A DNA stretch of 12,416 nt from an uncultured Atopobiaceae bacterium. Lineage in GTDB: Bacteria > Actinomycetota > Coriobacteriia > Coriobacteriales > Atopobiaceae. The notes under the pieces were generated by a model, which saw only the letters and a list, made by a program, of their open reading frames with translations, searched no databases and had not been told where the DNA came from. The position numbers and the translations under genes were made by a program. The stretch spans positions 1 through 12,416 of the forward strand of contig CAJOKK010000023.1 of the NCBI GenBank assembly GCA_905235165.1, given 5' to 3'. Below are positions 1 through 7,593 of this stretch, piece after piece (positions within the stretch are counted from its first letter, which is position 1; each line of letters starts with the position of its first letter).

Positions 1-621
1 ATGGGTACGCGAGACCACGATGGACGGGCGCTGACGCTCGCCGCGAATGGCCGGCGCGTTGGAGTTGGGGTCGCGCACGTCGATGATGATCGCGCGCAGG
101 CGCTGGTTGTGCATGTAGCGCTCGCCGGCGGGGCGCTCGTTGCGCTCGTCGGGGTAGCGACGGTGGTCGAAGTGCGGAAGCTCGGCCTCAACGCCGTCGC
201 GGATCTTCACGATGGTGAAGTCGGGCGTGGTCTGCAGCACGGTGCCGGTGATGATGTCACCGATGCGCTCAGAGAACTCCTCGTAGATCTGCTGGCGGGC
301 GGAGTTGCGCACGATGGCCGAGATCTCGTTCTTGACATGCTGGGCGGCGATGCGGCTCATGTCCTTGGGCGTGACGTCAACCTCGTCGAACTCGGTGTAG
401 AGGCCCGTCTCGTCATCGAAGGACTCCTCGCGCGGAACGAGCTCGTAGACATAGAACCTGCCGCTGGTACGGTCAAAGGTCACGCGAGCGCCGTCGGTCA
501 GCTTCAGGACCTCGGCGTAGCTCTTGGCGAGCGACTGCTCGAGGCGATCGATAAGATACAGCTGGTCGATGTGCTTCTCCTCGCAGAGCGCCATCAAAGC
601 TTCCATCATCTCGGATGCCAT
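1..621 (-). CDS. nusA: Transcription termination/antitermination factor NusA, N-terminal part (cut by window edge)
   Basis: NusA binds RNA polymerase and nascent RNA and modulates pausing, intrinsic termination and antitermination. The 207 codons present begin at the ATG complementary to 619-621, after an AAGGGGG ribosome binding site 8 nt upstream. Residues 1 to about 125 match the NusA N-terminal RNA-polymerase-binding domain (LIDRLEQSLAKSYAEVLK near 23-40; DVTPKDMSRIAAQHVKNEI near 82-100). Residues from about 120 (GDIITGTVLQ) to 206 are the S1 RNA-binding domain, ending in IVVSRTH at the window edge. The two KH domains expected downstream lie outside the window. The gene follows rimP by 13 nt on the same strand, the classical rimP-nusA order that normally continues toward infB. 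The family assignment is secure. Confidence 0.96.
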   Translation of the reverse strand, partial: MASEMMEALMALCEEKHIDQLYLIDRLEQSLAKSYAEVLKLTDGARVTFDRTSGRFYVYELVPREESFDDETGLYTEFDEVDVTPKDMSRIAAQHVKNEISAIVRNSARQQIYEEFSERIGDIITGTVLQTTPDFTIVKIRDGVEAELPHFDHRRYPDERNERPAGERYMHNQRLRAIIIDVRDPNSNAPAIRGERQRPSIVVSRTH

Positions 622-634
622 GATCGTATCCCCC

Positions 635-1141
635 TTACTCTTTCCCGGACCGAGCGGCGCGTGCGAGCTCGTCGTAGTCCGGCTTGATCTTTGCACTCTT
701 GATATCGCTGATGTCGATGGTGAACTCGCCCTCATCGGTCTTGATGACGATTTGCCCATCAGAGCAGCTCAGAAGGGCTCCGGTGTACTTGCGGCGTCCC
801 TCCTGGGCAGTCGTGGAGAGGGAGATGTCCTCCCCCACGAAGCGCAGGAAGTCGCGCTCGCGACGAAGCGGACGCGCCAGCCCCGGAGAGGAGACCTCGA
901 GGCTGTAGGTACCCGGGAAGGGATCGGCCTCGTCAAGCACCTCGTTAATCCACGCGCTCTGGGCGCTGACCTCGTCCAACGAGATCGTAGGAAGCGACTC
1001 GTCGGCGTGATCGATGCGCACCCGCACAACCGGTGCCTTGCTGGAACCCACCACCTCGACATCGACGATATCGATGCCCTGCTCCTCGGCGCGCTTCTCG
1101 AGCGCCTCGATGAGCTTCAGCTCAAGCGGTGTCTGTGCCAT
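635..1141 (-). CDS. rimP: Ribosome maturation factor RimP
   Basis: RimP is a cytoplasmic 30S assembly factor. The 168-residue product has the usual family length. The N-terminal alpha/beta domain (about 1-90) contains GIDIVDVEVVGSSKAPVVRV and the family signature LEVSSPGLARPL at about 81-92. A C-terminal SH3-like domain (about 95-155) contains FVGEDISLST, YTGALLS and the strand ending in DISDIKSAKIKPDY. An open frame extends 25 codons further upstream. I start at MAQTPLELK because AAAGGGGG lies 4 nt before this ATG, and the upstream residues do not look like RimP. The gene is first in the operon with nusA. A promoter (1231-1258) and a leader hairpin (1179-1203) precede it. Confidence 0.94.
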   Translation of the reverse strand: MAQTPLELKLIEALEKRAEEQGIDIVDVEVVGSSKAPVVRVRIDHADESLPTISLDEVSAQSAWINEVLDEADPFPGTYSLEVSSPGLARPLRRERDFLRFVGEDISLSTTAQEGRRKYTGALLSCSDGQIVIKTDEGEFTIDISDIKSAKIKPDYDELARAARSGKE

Positions 1142-1178
1142 GAGACCCCCTTTCATCCTCTCGACATACATAAAAGGA

Positions 1179-1203
1179 AGTGGGGCACACGTTCTGCCCC
1201 ACT
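1179..1203 (-). promoter_or_regulatory. Hairpin in the rimP-nusA leader
   Basis: A perfect 9-bp stem (1179-1187 with 1195-1203, AGTGGGGCA/TGCCCCACT) encloses a 7-nt loop. Read on the minus strand it is followed by TCCTTTTATG, a weak U-rich tract. If the promoter at 1231-1258 is used, the hairpin falls inside the roughly 80-nt 5' leader of rimP-nusA. It could be an attenuator or a NusA-responsive pause structure. It could also be the 3' end of the upstream phosphatase transcript, which runs on the same strand. Confidence 0.55.
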
Positions 1204-1230
1204 CCCTCAACGACAATTAAGACGCTACTC

Positions 1231-1258
1231 ATAATAACACCAGCTCAGGCTTAGTCAA
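1231..1258 (-). promoter_or_regulatory. Sigma-70-type promoter for rimP-nusA
   Basis: On the minus strand a -35 hexamer TTGACT (1253-1258, 5 of 6 to consensus) is separated by 16 nt from a -10 hexamer TATTAT (1231-1236, 5 of 6). Transcription would start near 1224, giving a leader of about 83 nt before the rimP ATG. This is the best promoter match I found in the window. Confidence 0.62.
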
Positions 1259-1320
1259 GCCCTAGGACGCACGCACACGAAAGCACCTCTGGAACAATCG
1301 GGTCATTCGGCGAACGGACG

Positions 1321-4218
1321 TCAATTGATGGCCTTGGTGAAGGAGAGGCGGTTGCGCGTGCCCCTTCGCTCGTAGACAACGTTGTCCATCGTCTGGCGAA
1401 CGATGAAGATGCCGTATCCCCCGATGCCGCGCTCGTCAAGGCTGAGCGTGGTGTCGGGCGCATCGATGCTCAGCGGATCGAAGGGTCGTCCCTCATCCTC
1501 AAAGGTCACACGGATCGTATGGCCATCCTCCAGCGACTCAAAGCGGACCCAGGTGGGTCGGTAGCCAGCATCGCCATAGGCGTAGTCGCAGATGTTCGCA
1601 AAGATCTCGTCCATGGCGATATCGATCTGGATGCGGGTGCGGTCGGAGCATCCCAGGTGGTCGAGGTGCTTCTCGACAAAGGAGGTGATGAGGTCCACGT
1701 TATGAGTCAACGCCTGCGTTTCGAGCATATCTCCCCCTTCGGCCACCTGGACCCCGTCCGTGAAGCCGCCTTGATCCTCTGCGCCCAGGTACCTGACCGC
1801 AAGCATCGTGATGTCATCATATTGCGACTCGTCACCCACAAAGGCGTCGAGGTGTTCTGAGAGATCCATGCAGATCTGCTGGGCGCTGGCCTCAGGAGCC
1901 GACTCGGCAAGGCACTTGCGCAGGCGCGTCTCGCCAAAGGAGTCGCCCTCCTCGTCGTAAGCCTCGACGACGCCATCGGTATAGAGGAAGAGCGCATCCC
2001 CCGGCTCGAGGTCAAACTCGAGCAGGTCATACGAGGCCTTCTCCGAGCAGCCAAGAATCAGGTTATGGCCAAGGTTAAGCTTCGTGCACGCGCCGTTCTT
2101 GCGTAGGACATAGGGAGGGTTGTGCCCCGCGTTGACAGCCTGGATGTGGCCGGTGGCAAGATCGAGAAAACCAAGCCAGGCAGTGACGAACATGCTTGAG
2201 GCATTGCCCTCACAGAGGGCGGTGTTGGTGTGATTGAAGACCTCGTCGGGCGCAAAGCCCTGGTCTGCGATGGTGCGGACGAGGGTCTTCGCCCGCATCA
2301 TGAACATGGCTCCGGGAACGGACTTTCCGCTCACGTCGGCAACCAAGAAGGCGAGATGGGCGTTGTCGAGCAAGAAGAAGTCGTAGAAATCGCCACCGAC
2401 GAGCTTCGCGGGAACCATGGAGGCATAGATGTCGAGCTCATGACGGTTGGGATAGGGAGGGAAGATCGACGGGAGGGCGCTCGTCTGGATGGCGCGAGCG
2501 TACTCGAGGTCTTGGTCGATACGCGCCGCCTCCTCGGCGATGTGTAGCTTGAGCGCGTCAACCGTCATGTTGATGCCGTCGGAGAGCTGGGTGAACTCAA
2601 GGCTCGAGCGCTCGTCGATCACCTGGTCGAGGTCACCATCGGTAATTTGTCCCAAGCGAAGGACAACGCGCTGCAGGCAACTCACCACATCGCGGTCCAT
2701 CAGGTAGAAGATGGAGACATACAGCATTGCGTAGACGAGGATCTGGGTGAACGAGCCGATGATCACCGACTCGTCTCGGGCCAGCATCGCCTCCCCGAGC
2801 GGAAAGACCGCTACGACACGATAGCCCTCGACCTCTCCACCCATCGCATAGCAGGGCTCGTCCATAAAGTCGGTCTCTACGAGCGTGCCCATCTGCTCCT
2901 GCAAGACGGACTTCAGGAGCTGCTGCTGCGATGCGATACGCGCAGACTGGGAGCTGCTGCTCCCCGTCAAGTTGGTAACGAGGGAGTCTGAGTTGTCAGC
3001 CGTGATGAGAAAGCCGCTCTCACCTATGCGCCGGTTGTAGGTGGAGCGCTTCACGTCGTCGTAGAGCTGCTCCCTAAAGGCCTCGGCACCATAGGAGGTC
3101 ACCAAGTAGCCGCCCTCGATGCGCGAAACGCCATACTGCCGCGAGCGATCAAAGAGATCGGCGCTCCTACCGGTAACGATCTCATCTGCTTGCCAGGACC
3201 TAGACAGCCTGTCGACCATGGATGACAAGATCTTATCCTTTGAGATATCGCGACCAACCGAGCCGTCGTAGGAGCTCGCAATGATGAGGTTGTCTTCGTT
3301 CAGCACAAAGACCTCAGAGAGGCCAAGGTACTTCTGGGCATTGCCGAGGTTCTCCGCCGTGGCATCGTTGACGCTCGGAATTGCCGTCACGGCGGCGCTA
3401 ACCGTCTCCTTCATCTTGTTCTGGGCGGCATCCGAGATGTCGCTCTGAACGTCCGAGAGGGTGTTAGCCAACAGGGACCTGGTTGAGTCTTCGGCCATTT
3501 GCGTGTGGAATACCAAGCCGAAGACCGTGGTAAGCGCAAATGCGACCAAGACCGACCTCAGGACGCCATTCTGGATTCGCCAGGTAACACGCACGTCTTC
3601 GCGGTTGTGGCTCATGCGAGCCCCGCGCAGGTAGGATGAGATCCACGTTGACAGGCCAGTTGAGATGCCAACGCACAAAATCATGGGTAGCGCACACGCC
3701 TTGACGATGACGAAGGCGTACTGGGGCGAGTCCATGTTGGTGAGAAGGACGAGCGCGAGGTGCAAGACCTCGTCAACAAAGCCCGCCGCAACGCCAACGG
3801 AGACGTTGGGCTTATCGTCAACCAAGATAGAGCGACGCACGTCAGCCGCATACATGCCCGAAAGGACCGTGGCAAGGCTACAGGCAAGGCGCGTGAACAT
3901 GCCGCGACCCCAATAGGCCGCAAACCAGCGCTCAACGCCGCCAATGATGCCAGCAATGATGCCAGCAGGCCCTCCAAACACGAGGCCGGCCACAAGCGGG
4001 GCAGCATCACGCACGTTCATGGTGGCGTCAATGGTATGGATGCCGTACTCGGTACCAAAGATGGCGACGCAACCAAACACGACGCCAACAACGAGCTGCC
4101 AGAGCCAGTAGTCCTTCTTGCTAAAGCAATATTTGCCGTCAATCACCACAAGCGCCGCACTCACCAGGGGCGGCAAGGCCGTCGCAACGGCAAGCTGGAT
4201 GACTACGGCAACATTCAT
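1321..4218 (-). CDS. Membrane-bound SpoIIE-type protein serine phosphatase fused to an RsbW-like ATPase domain
   Basis: The 965-residue protein is probably a sensor for partner-switching control of a sigma factor. In that scheme a PP2C domain dephosphorylates an anti-anti-sigma factor and an RsbW/SpoIIAB-type kinase domain opposes it. An N-terminal multi-helix domain resembling the 5TM-LYT family spans about 1-197 (key stretch NVRDAAPLVAGLVFGGPAGI near 68-87). A membrane helix at about 218-237 is followed by an extracellular region of about 240-480 that looks like a Cache sensor. Next come a helix at about 486-506 and a HAMP-like linker at 508-560. The PP2C domain (about 585-810) keeps metal-binding acidic residues in GGDFYDFF (608-615), VADVSGK (626-632), LYTDGV (745-750) and YDDITML (800-806). 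The ATPase domain (about 835-965) has the N-box DEIFANICDYAYG, then DEGRPFDP and GIGGYGIFIV. GGAGG lies about 13 nt from the ATG, a long spacing, so the start is slightly uncertain. The target sigma system is not in the window. Confidence 0.9.
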   Translation of the reverse strand: MNVAVVIQLAVATALPPLVSAALVVIDGKYCFSKKDYWLWQLVVGVVFGCVAIFGTEYGIHTIDATMNVRDAAPLVAGLVFGGPAGIIAGIIGGVERWFAAYWGRGMFTRLACSLATVLSGMYAADVRRSILVDDKPNVSVGVAAGFVDEVLHLALVLLTNMDSPQYAFVIVKACALPMILCVGISTGLSTWISSYLRGARMSHNREDVRVTWRIQNGVLRSVLVAFALTTVFGLVFHTQMAEDSTRSLLANTLSDVQSDISDAAQNKMKETVSAAVTAIPSVNDATAENLGNAQKYLGLSEVFVLNEDNLIIASSYDGSVGRDISKDKILSSMVDRLSRSWQADEIVTGRSADLFDRSRQYGVSRIEGGYLVTSYGAEAFREQLYDDVKRSTYNRRIGESGFLITADNSDSLVTNLTGSSSSQSARIASQQQLLKSVLQEQMGTLVETDFMDEPCYAMGGEVEGYRVVAVFPLGEAMLARDESVIIGSFTQILVYAMLYVSIFYLMDRDVVSCLQRVVLRLGQITDGDLDQVIDERSSLEFTQLSDGINMTVDALKLHIAEEAARIDQDLEYARAIQTSALPSIFPPYPNRHELDIYASMVPAKLVGGDFYDFFLLDNAHLAFLVADVSGKSVPGAMFMMRAKTLVRTIADQGFAPDEVFNHTNTALCEGNASSMFVTAWLGFLDLATGHIQAVNAGHNPPYVLRKNGACTKLNLGHNLILGCSEKASYDLLEFDLEPGDALFLYTDGVVEAYDEEGDSFGETRLRKCLAESAPEASAQQICMDLSEHLDAFVGDESQYDDITMLAVRYLGAEDQGGFTDGVQVAEGGDMLETQALTHNVDLITSFVEKHLDHLGCSDRTRIQIDIAMDEIFANICDYAYGDAGYRPTWVRFESLEDGHTIRVTFEDEGRPFDPLSIDAPDTTLSLDERGIGGYGIFIVRQTMDNVVYERRGTRNRLSFTKAIN

Positions 4219-4302
4219 ACGCTAGAAACTACCTCCACACCGACATATCTGCCCCATCATAGCACCTCGTCAAGAGTGCCATTGGATAAGCTCAGGCAGC
4301 GT

Positions 4303-4323
4303 GTTGAACAGGAAACGTTCAAC
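4303..4323. repeat. Small inverted repeat upstream of the phosphatase gene
   Basis: GTTGAAC (4303-4309) and GTTCAAC (4317-4323) form a 7-bp inverted repeat around a 7-nt spacer, about 85 nt before the phosphatase start codon in the intergenic region shared with the divergent ferredoxin gene. It could be an operator or chance. The rest of 4219-4497 shows no other gene. Confidence 0.3.
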
Positions 4324-4430
4324 GTGATCTTGTCAGGCAAAAGAGGCGCACGCTCCCCAGTCAGCATTACCCATTCACCGACCGTCTCTGGTTCGGCAAC
4401 TCGAAGTGTTTTATGAATACTCACTGAGCC

Positions 4431-4459
4431 GCGACAATTGTGGCGATTCGTGCTACTGT
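4431..4459 (+). promoter_or_regulatory. Weak candidate promoter for the ferredoxin gene
   Basis: GCGACA (4431-4436, 4 of 6 to the -35 consensus) is 17 nt from TACTGT (4454-4459, 3 of 6 to the -10 consensus). The position suits the ferredoxin gene (leader about 32 nt), but the match is poor. Confidence 0.25.
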
Positions 4460-4497
4460 CATCACAGGGGAAAACCAGTAACCAAAAGGAGAGAAAA

Positions 4498-4680
4498 ATG
4501 CACCCTATTATTGAAGCTGACGAGTGCGTGGGCTGCGGCGCTTGTGCTGATGCCTGCCCCATGAGCGTTATCGAGGTCGAGGAGGCCGCTACCGTCTCCG
4601 ACAACGACGCCTGCATTGGCTGCGAGGCCTGCGTCGGCGCCTGCCCGACCGGCGCCATCACCGAGATCGCCGAGGACTAG
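4498..4680 (+). CDS. 2[4Fe-4S] ferredoxin
   Basis: This 60-residue protein is a small cytoplasmic electron carrier of the clostridial 2[4Fe-4S] type. Two Cys motifs are visible: CVGCGACADACP (Cys 10, 13, 16, 20) and CIGCEACVGACP (Cys 39, 42, 45, 49). Each has the CxxCxxCxxxCP spacing, and together they bind two [4Fe-4S] clusters. Such ferredoxins serve low-potential redox enzymes in anaerobes, for example pyruvate:ferredoxin oxidoreductase, and can reduce radical SAM enzymes. Which partner is used here cannot be told. The frame is open for 20 codons upstream, but I start at the ATG preceded by AAAGGAGAG (4485-4493), which gives an ordinary full-length ferredoxin. The gene is single, has its own terminator and converges with pfkA. 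Confidence 0.94.
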   Translation: MHPIIEADECVGCGACADACPMSVIEVEEAATVSDNDACIGCEACVGACPTGAITEIAED

Positions 4681-4709
4681 TCACTAGTTCGAAGCCCTCA
4701 ACAAGGCGA

Positions 4710-4740
4710 GCGCCCCGACTCCGTGTCGGGGCGCTTTTTT
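4710..4740 (+). terminator. Intrinsic terminator of the ferredoxin gene
   Basis: A perfect 10-bp GC-rich stem (4710-4719 with 4725-4734) with a 5-nt loop is followed directly by six T residues (4735-4740). It lies 29 nt after the ferredoxin stop codon. Confidence 0.95.
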
Positions 4741-4760
4741 GTGGCAAGGTATTTGAACGG

Positions 4761-4795
4761 AATGAGTCAGTTACCGTAGTCCTTTTTGACTCATT
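4761..4795. repeat. Palindromic element, copy 1
   Basis: AATGAGTCA (4761-4769) pairs with TGACTCATT (4787-4795): a 9-bp stem around a 17-nt loop containing GTTACCG and a T run. A near-identical element lies at 4826-4858, in the same orientation, in the gap between ferredoxin and pfkA. It probably belongs to a dispersed repeat family of the genome. Confidence 0.8.
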
Positions 4796-4825
4796 TCATT
4801 TTTGATGTAGGCGAGCGAAGCGGGA

Positions 4826-4858
4826 GTGAGTCAGTTACCGGAGTACTTTTTGACTCAT
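4826..4858. repeat. Palindromic element, copy 2
   Basis: This second copy has TGAGTCA (4827-4833) pairing with TGACTCA (4851-4857), with a G-T pair outside. Across the 31 nt from TGAGTCA to TGACTCA it differs from copy 1 at only two positions, both in the loop (T to G and C to A). Stem and length are conserved while the loop varies, as in a REP-like mobile palindrome or a duplicated binding site. Confidence 0.8.
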
Positions 4859-4884
4859 CCCGGGGAGCGGGGGGCGGCCCTGGC

Positions 4885-4920
4885 TTTCGTCCGGGAACGC
4901 CGAGGCGCCCCCGGACGAAA
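4885..4920 (-). terminator. Stem-loop just after pfkA, possible terminator
   Basis: An 11-bp perfect inverted repeat (TTTCGTCCGGG, 4885-4895, with CCCGGACGAAA, 4910-4920) starts one base after the pfkA stop codon. The 14-nt loop is GC-rich. No U-run follows on the minus strand, so it may stabilise the mRNA 3' end rather than terminate, or it may be part of the repeat-rich intergenic element next to it. Confidence 0.45.
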
Positions 4921-4921
4921 A

Positions 4922-5995
4922 CTACTCGTCGCCGAAGGAGATGCCCATCATCTTTGCCTGACGGATGAGCTGGCAGTTAGGATCGACGTACTTGAGCTTG
5001 CCGGCAACTTCCGAGAGCGGAACGCGCACGATCTCGCGGTTGCGGTCGGCAACCATGAAACCGTACTCGCCCTCAAGAATGCCCATACCCGCCTCGATGC
5101 CCACCTGCGTGGCGAAGACGCGGTCACGGGCGCAGGGCGTGCCGCCACGCTGCGTGTGGCCCGGAATGGCCACGCGCACCTCTCGTCCCGTAGAGACGAT
5201 GAGTTGGTCGGCAATCTCATTGGCAACCGTTGCGCTTCGCAAGCCCAGGAGCTTTTTGCGCTCACGCTTCTTCATGGCTGCGTGCTCCTTGGTGATGGCG
5301 CCCTCGGCGACGGCAATGATGGTGAAGCGCTTTCCACCGCGTTCGCGACGCTCGATGACATCGATGACGTTTTCGATGTCGTAGGGAATCTCAGGAATCA
5401 GAATAACGTCGGCACCACCCGCCATGCCTGCGTACAGAGGAATCCAGCCCACCTTGTGGCCCATGATCTCGATAACGAACACGCGGCCGTGCGAGCTTGC
5501 GGTGGTGTGGATGTCGTCGATGCACTTCGTGGCAATCTCGATGGCGGAGTCAAAGCCAAAGGTGTAGTCGGTGCCCCAGGTGTCGTTATCGATGGTCTTG
5601 GGGAGCGCGATGACGTTAAGGCCCTCCTCGGCCAGGCGATTGGCCGTCTTGGTTGAGCCGTTGCCACCACCCACCACAAGGGCGTCAAGGCGCAGGCTCT
5701 GATACGACCTGATCATCGCCGGGACCTTCTCGATACCATCGGGGGTCGGCTCGTCAAGAAGCTTGAAGGGGGTGCGACTCGTTCCCAGGATGGTTCCGCC
5801 GCGCGTCAAGATGCCCGAGAAGTTCTCGCGCTCCATCTTGCGATAGCGATTGTAGATCATGCCCTGGTATCCGTTGAGAAAGCCGAAGATCTCGACCTCG
5901 CGGCCAGACGTATACAAGGTCTTGGCAACCCCACGCATTGCCGCGTTCAGTGCCTGGCAATCCCCACCACTCGTAAGCAGACCAACTCGAAGCAT
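4922..5995 (-). CDS. pfkA: 6-phosphofructokinase (ATP- or PPi-dependent, mixed active-site signature)
   Basis: The enzyme phosphorylates fructose 6-phosphate to fructose 1,6-bisphosphate, the committed step of glycolysis. At 357 residues it is somewhat longer than E. coli PfkA. Visible motifs are the N-terminal phosphate loop SGGDCQALNAAMRG (9-22), GGNGS (110-114), PKTIDND (132-138, catalytic Asp136), IEIMGHKVGW (175-184) and the sugar-phosphate site PGHTQRGG (278-285). By the usual numbering, position 104 is Gly, as in ATP enzymes, while position 124 is Lys (Lys133), as in PPi enzymes. Asn replaces the Asp of the canonical GGDGS, and His replaces the Arg of the MGR motif. Phosphoryl donor choice is therefore open, though ATP is more likely from Gly104. 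The start has GGGGGAG 5 nt upstream. No convincing promoter is visible in the 148 nt before the gene, so read-through from the upstream radical SAM gene is possible. Confidence 0.93.
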   Translation of the reverse strand: MLRVGLLTSGGDCQALNAAMRGVAKTLYTSGREVEIFGFLNGYQGMIYNRYRKMERENFSGILTRGGTILGTSRTPFKLLDEPTPDGIEKVPAMIRSYQSLRLDALVVGGGNGSTKTANRLAEEGLNVIALPKTIDNDTWGTDYTFGFDSAIEIATKCIDDIHTTASSHGRVFVIEIMGHKVGWIPLYAGMAGGADVILIPEIPYDIENVIDVIERRERGGKRFTIIAVAEGAITKEHAAMKKRERKKLLGLRSATVANEIADQLIVSTGREVRVAIPGHTQRGGTPCARDRVFATQVGIEAGMGILEGEYGFMVADRNREIVRVPLSEVAGKLKYVDPNCQLIRQAKMMGISFGDE

Positions 5996-6143
5996 GACGA
6001 CTCCCCCATCAATGATTACTTACGCATCAGACGAACGTTCCATGCGCATTTTCTCACATCAGGCGCAGGCCATGTGCTCACCATCCGTAAAAGGAACAAT
6101 CCCTAGCAGGATTTAGGAGGACGTGGGTCAGTCAGCCGCAGGC

Positions 6144-7520
6144 TCAGTCCTCAGGCAGCATATCCGCAAGTTCGCGCCTGGCTAAGCGGTGCAGAAGGTT
6201 TTCTTGCTCGGCCAAGCGAAATTCGCGGCAGTAGTCCAAGGCCGCATCAAGACAGCCGTGGCGGTAAAAGGGGGTGCAGATGGGCAAGAGAGGGCAGGTT
6301 TGGCAGCAGGGATCAACCTCATGCTCCTTCTTGAGCTCCTCGTAGCGCTGCTGATTGGTGATTCCCTCCCATACGTTGCCATAGATGTGGGAATCGTCAA
6401 GGTGCTGGCAATTCTGCAGATTTCCCTTGGGATCAATCACGCAACAGGATTCCATGCTGTCCGCTATACACAAGTTCGTCTTGAACGGTTCCGTATGGAG
6501 GACATCCTCTCGATAGACACCCGCTTGCGCGACCTTGTCCTCCACCTCACGGATACGGTGAATCAAGTCGACAGATTCCTCTTTAGAACGATCTTGGAAG
6601 AGAAGGGCGAAATACAGGCGAATCCTGTCAGTGCCGGCAAACTCCCTCAGGATGTCATCGACGAAATCTGAAAGGCCCTCTATGTTGCCCTCGTCGTAGT
6701 TACAGCGCAAAGCAACAAGGACTCCCTGGTCAACAAGGTTGTGAATACCCTTCATGACGGTGTCGTAATTATGGAGCGAGGGAGTGTTGAAGCGTTTTCT
6801 GAGCTCGTAGTCAGTGCGAAAACCGTCAAGCGAAACCTGTGCCGTACGAAGGTTCCATTGGTCCCAAGCTCGCTTTGCTAACTCGGGCGTCAGCAGGCTG
6901 CCATTGGTGACGATGTTCGATTTGAACGAGATGCCGCGACGCGTAAACTCGTCACAGAATTGGTCGATACGCGAAGTGGTGAGCAAAGGCTCCCCGCCAA
7001 ACCAACGGAGCGTGATCTTCTCGCTCGACCTCGTTCGATCGATAAAGTCGACGGTTGCCTTGAAGGTTTCGTCAGTCATGGTGGTGGGAACGAAATCCTT
7101 CTCATAGCAATAGGTACAGCGAGCATTGCAAGCGGTAGTTGGGAGAATAACGTAATGCTTGATGCCGTCGGACGACTTGCGCATCGTACGCATCACCTTG
7201 AGCAGGAAGAGGTACTCCTTGCACTCGTCATAGTTCTCGCAAACGATGAAGCACCTCTCCGCCAACTCGACCAAACCATTTTGCTCAAGGTAGGTAAAGT
7301 CAACCGTTGACGATGCGAGGCCTTTCAAGGCCTCGTACTCTGCGGCAGAAAGAAGGGCAAGCTGCTTGGTAAGGAGGCTTTTGAGCAGATGCACCTCGCC
7401 CTCGTCATAGTTGATGCAAAAGCCAGAGAGTCGATAGCGCTGGTCACGAGGGAGCTTGGAACTCGCCCTAAAGGTCAACTTAGAAACACGTTCTTCGCCC
7501 TCATGCAGAAATCGCGGCAT
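6144..7520 (-). CDS. Radical SAM/SPASM peptide maturase (candidate RiPP-modifying enzyme)
   Basis: The 458-residue protein most likely installs a radical-generated modification, such as a thioether or carbon crosslink, on the two small peptides encoded upstream. Residues 1 to about 120 form an N-terminal region without catalytic motifs, in the place where related maturases carry a leader-recognition (RRE-like) domain. The radical SAM core follows: CNARCTYC (Cys131, 135, 138) binds the [4Fe-4S] cluster that cleaves S-adenosylmethionine, and WFGGEPLL (173-180) is the SAM-binding GGEP motif. The C-terminal SPASM region carries Cys351, 359, 360, 371, 405, 406, 409, 415, 423 and 431, enough for two auxiliary clusters. 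The CCQTCPLLPIC stretch is typical. The start has AAGGGG 5 nt upstream. It lies 172 nt after the second peptide gene, on the same strand, beyond a terminator. Its base composition is less GC-rich than the neighbouring leuS. The substrate and reaction are inferred from family and context. Confidence 0.92.
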   Translation of the reverse strand: MPRFLHEGEERVSKLTFRASSKLPRDQRYRLSGFCINYDEGEVHLLKSLLTKQLALLSAAEYEALKGLASSTVDFTYLEQNGLVELAERCFIVCENYDECKEYLFLLKVMRTMRKSSDGIKHYVILPTTACNARCTYCYEKDFVPTTMTDETFKATVDFIDRTRSSEKITLRWFGGEPLLTTSRIDQFCDEFTRRGISFKSNIVTNGSLLTPELAKRAWDQWNLRTAQVSLDGFRTDYELRKRFNTPSLHNYDTVMKGIHNLVDQGVLVALRCNYDEGNIEGLSDFVDDILREFAGTDRIRLYFALLFQDRSKEESVDLIHRIREVEDKVAQAGVYREDVLHTEPFKTNLCIADSMESCCVIDPKGNLQNCQHLDDSHIYGNVWEGITNQQRYEELKKEHEVDPCCQTCPLLPICTPFYRHGCLDAALDYCREFRLAEQENLLHRLARRELADMLPED

Positions 7521-7593
7521 GACAACCCCTTCTCAAGCATCCAAAGTGAAAACAAAGGGTCTACCCAGTCAGCAACCGGGCAAACCCCTCAGT

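Noticed and set aside
1..687. Plus-strand open frame of 228 codons
   Set aside because: It is antisense to nusA and the end of rimP, which have clear family motifs and ribosome binding sites.
4257..4661. Minus-strand frame of 134 codons over the ferredoxin
   Set aside because: It overlaps nearly the whole ferredoxin gene in antisense and has a low-complexity Q/A/P/S-rich product with no supporting ribosome binding site.
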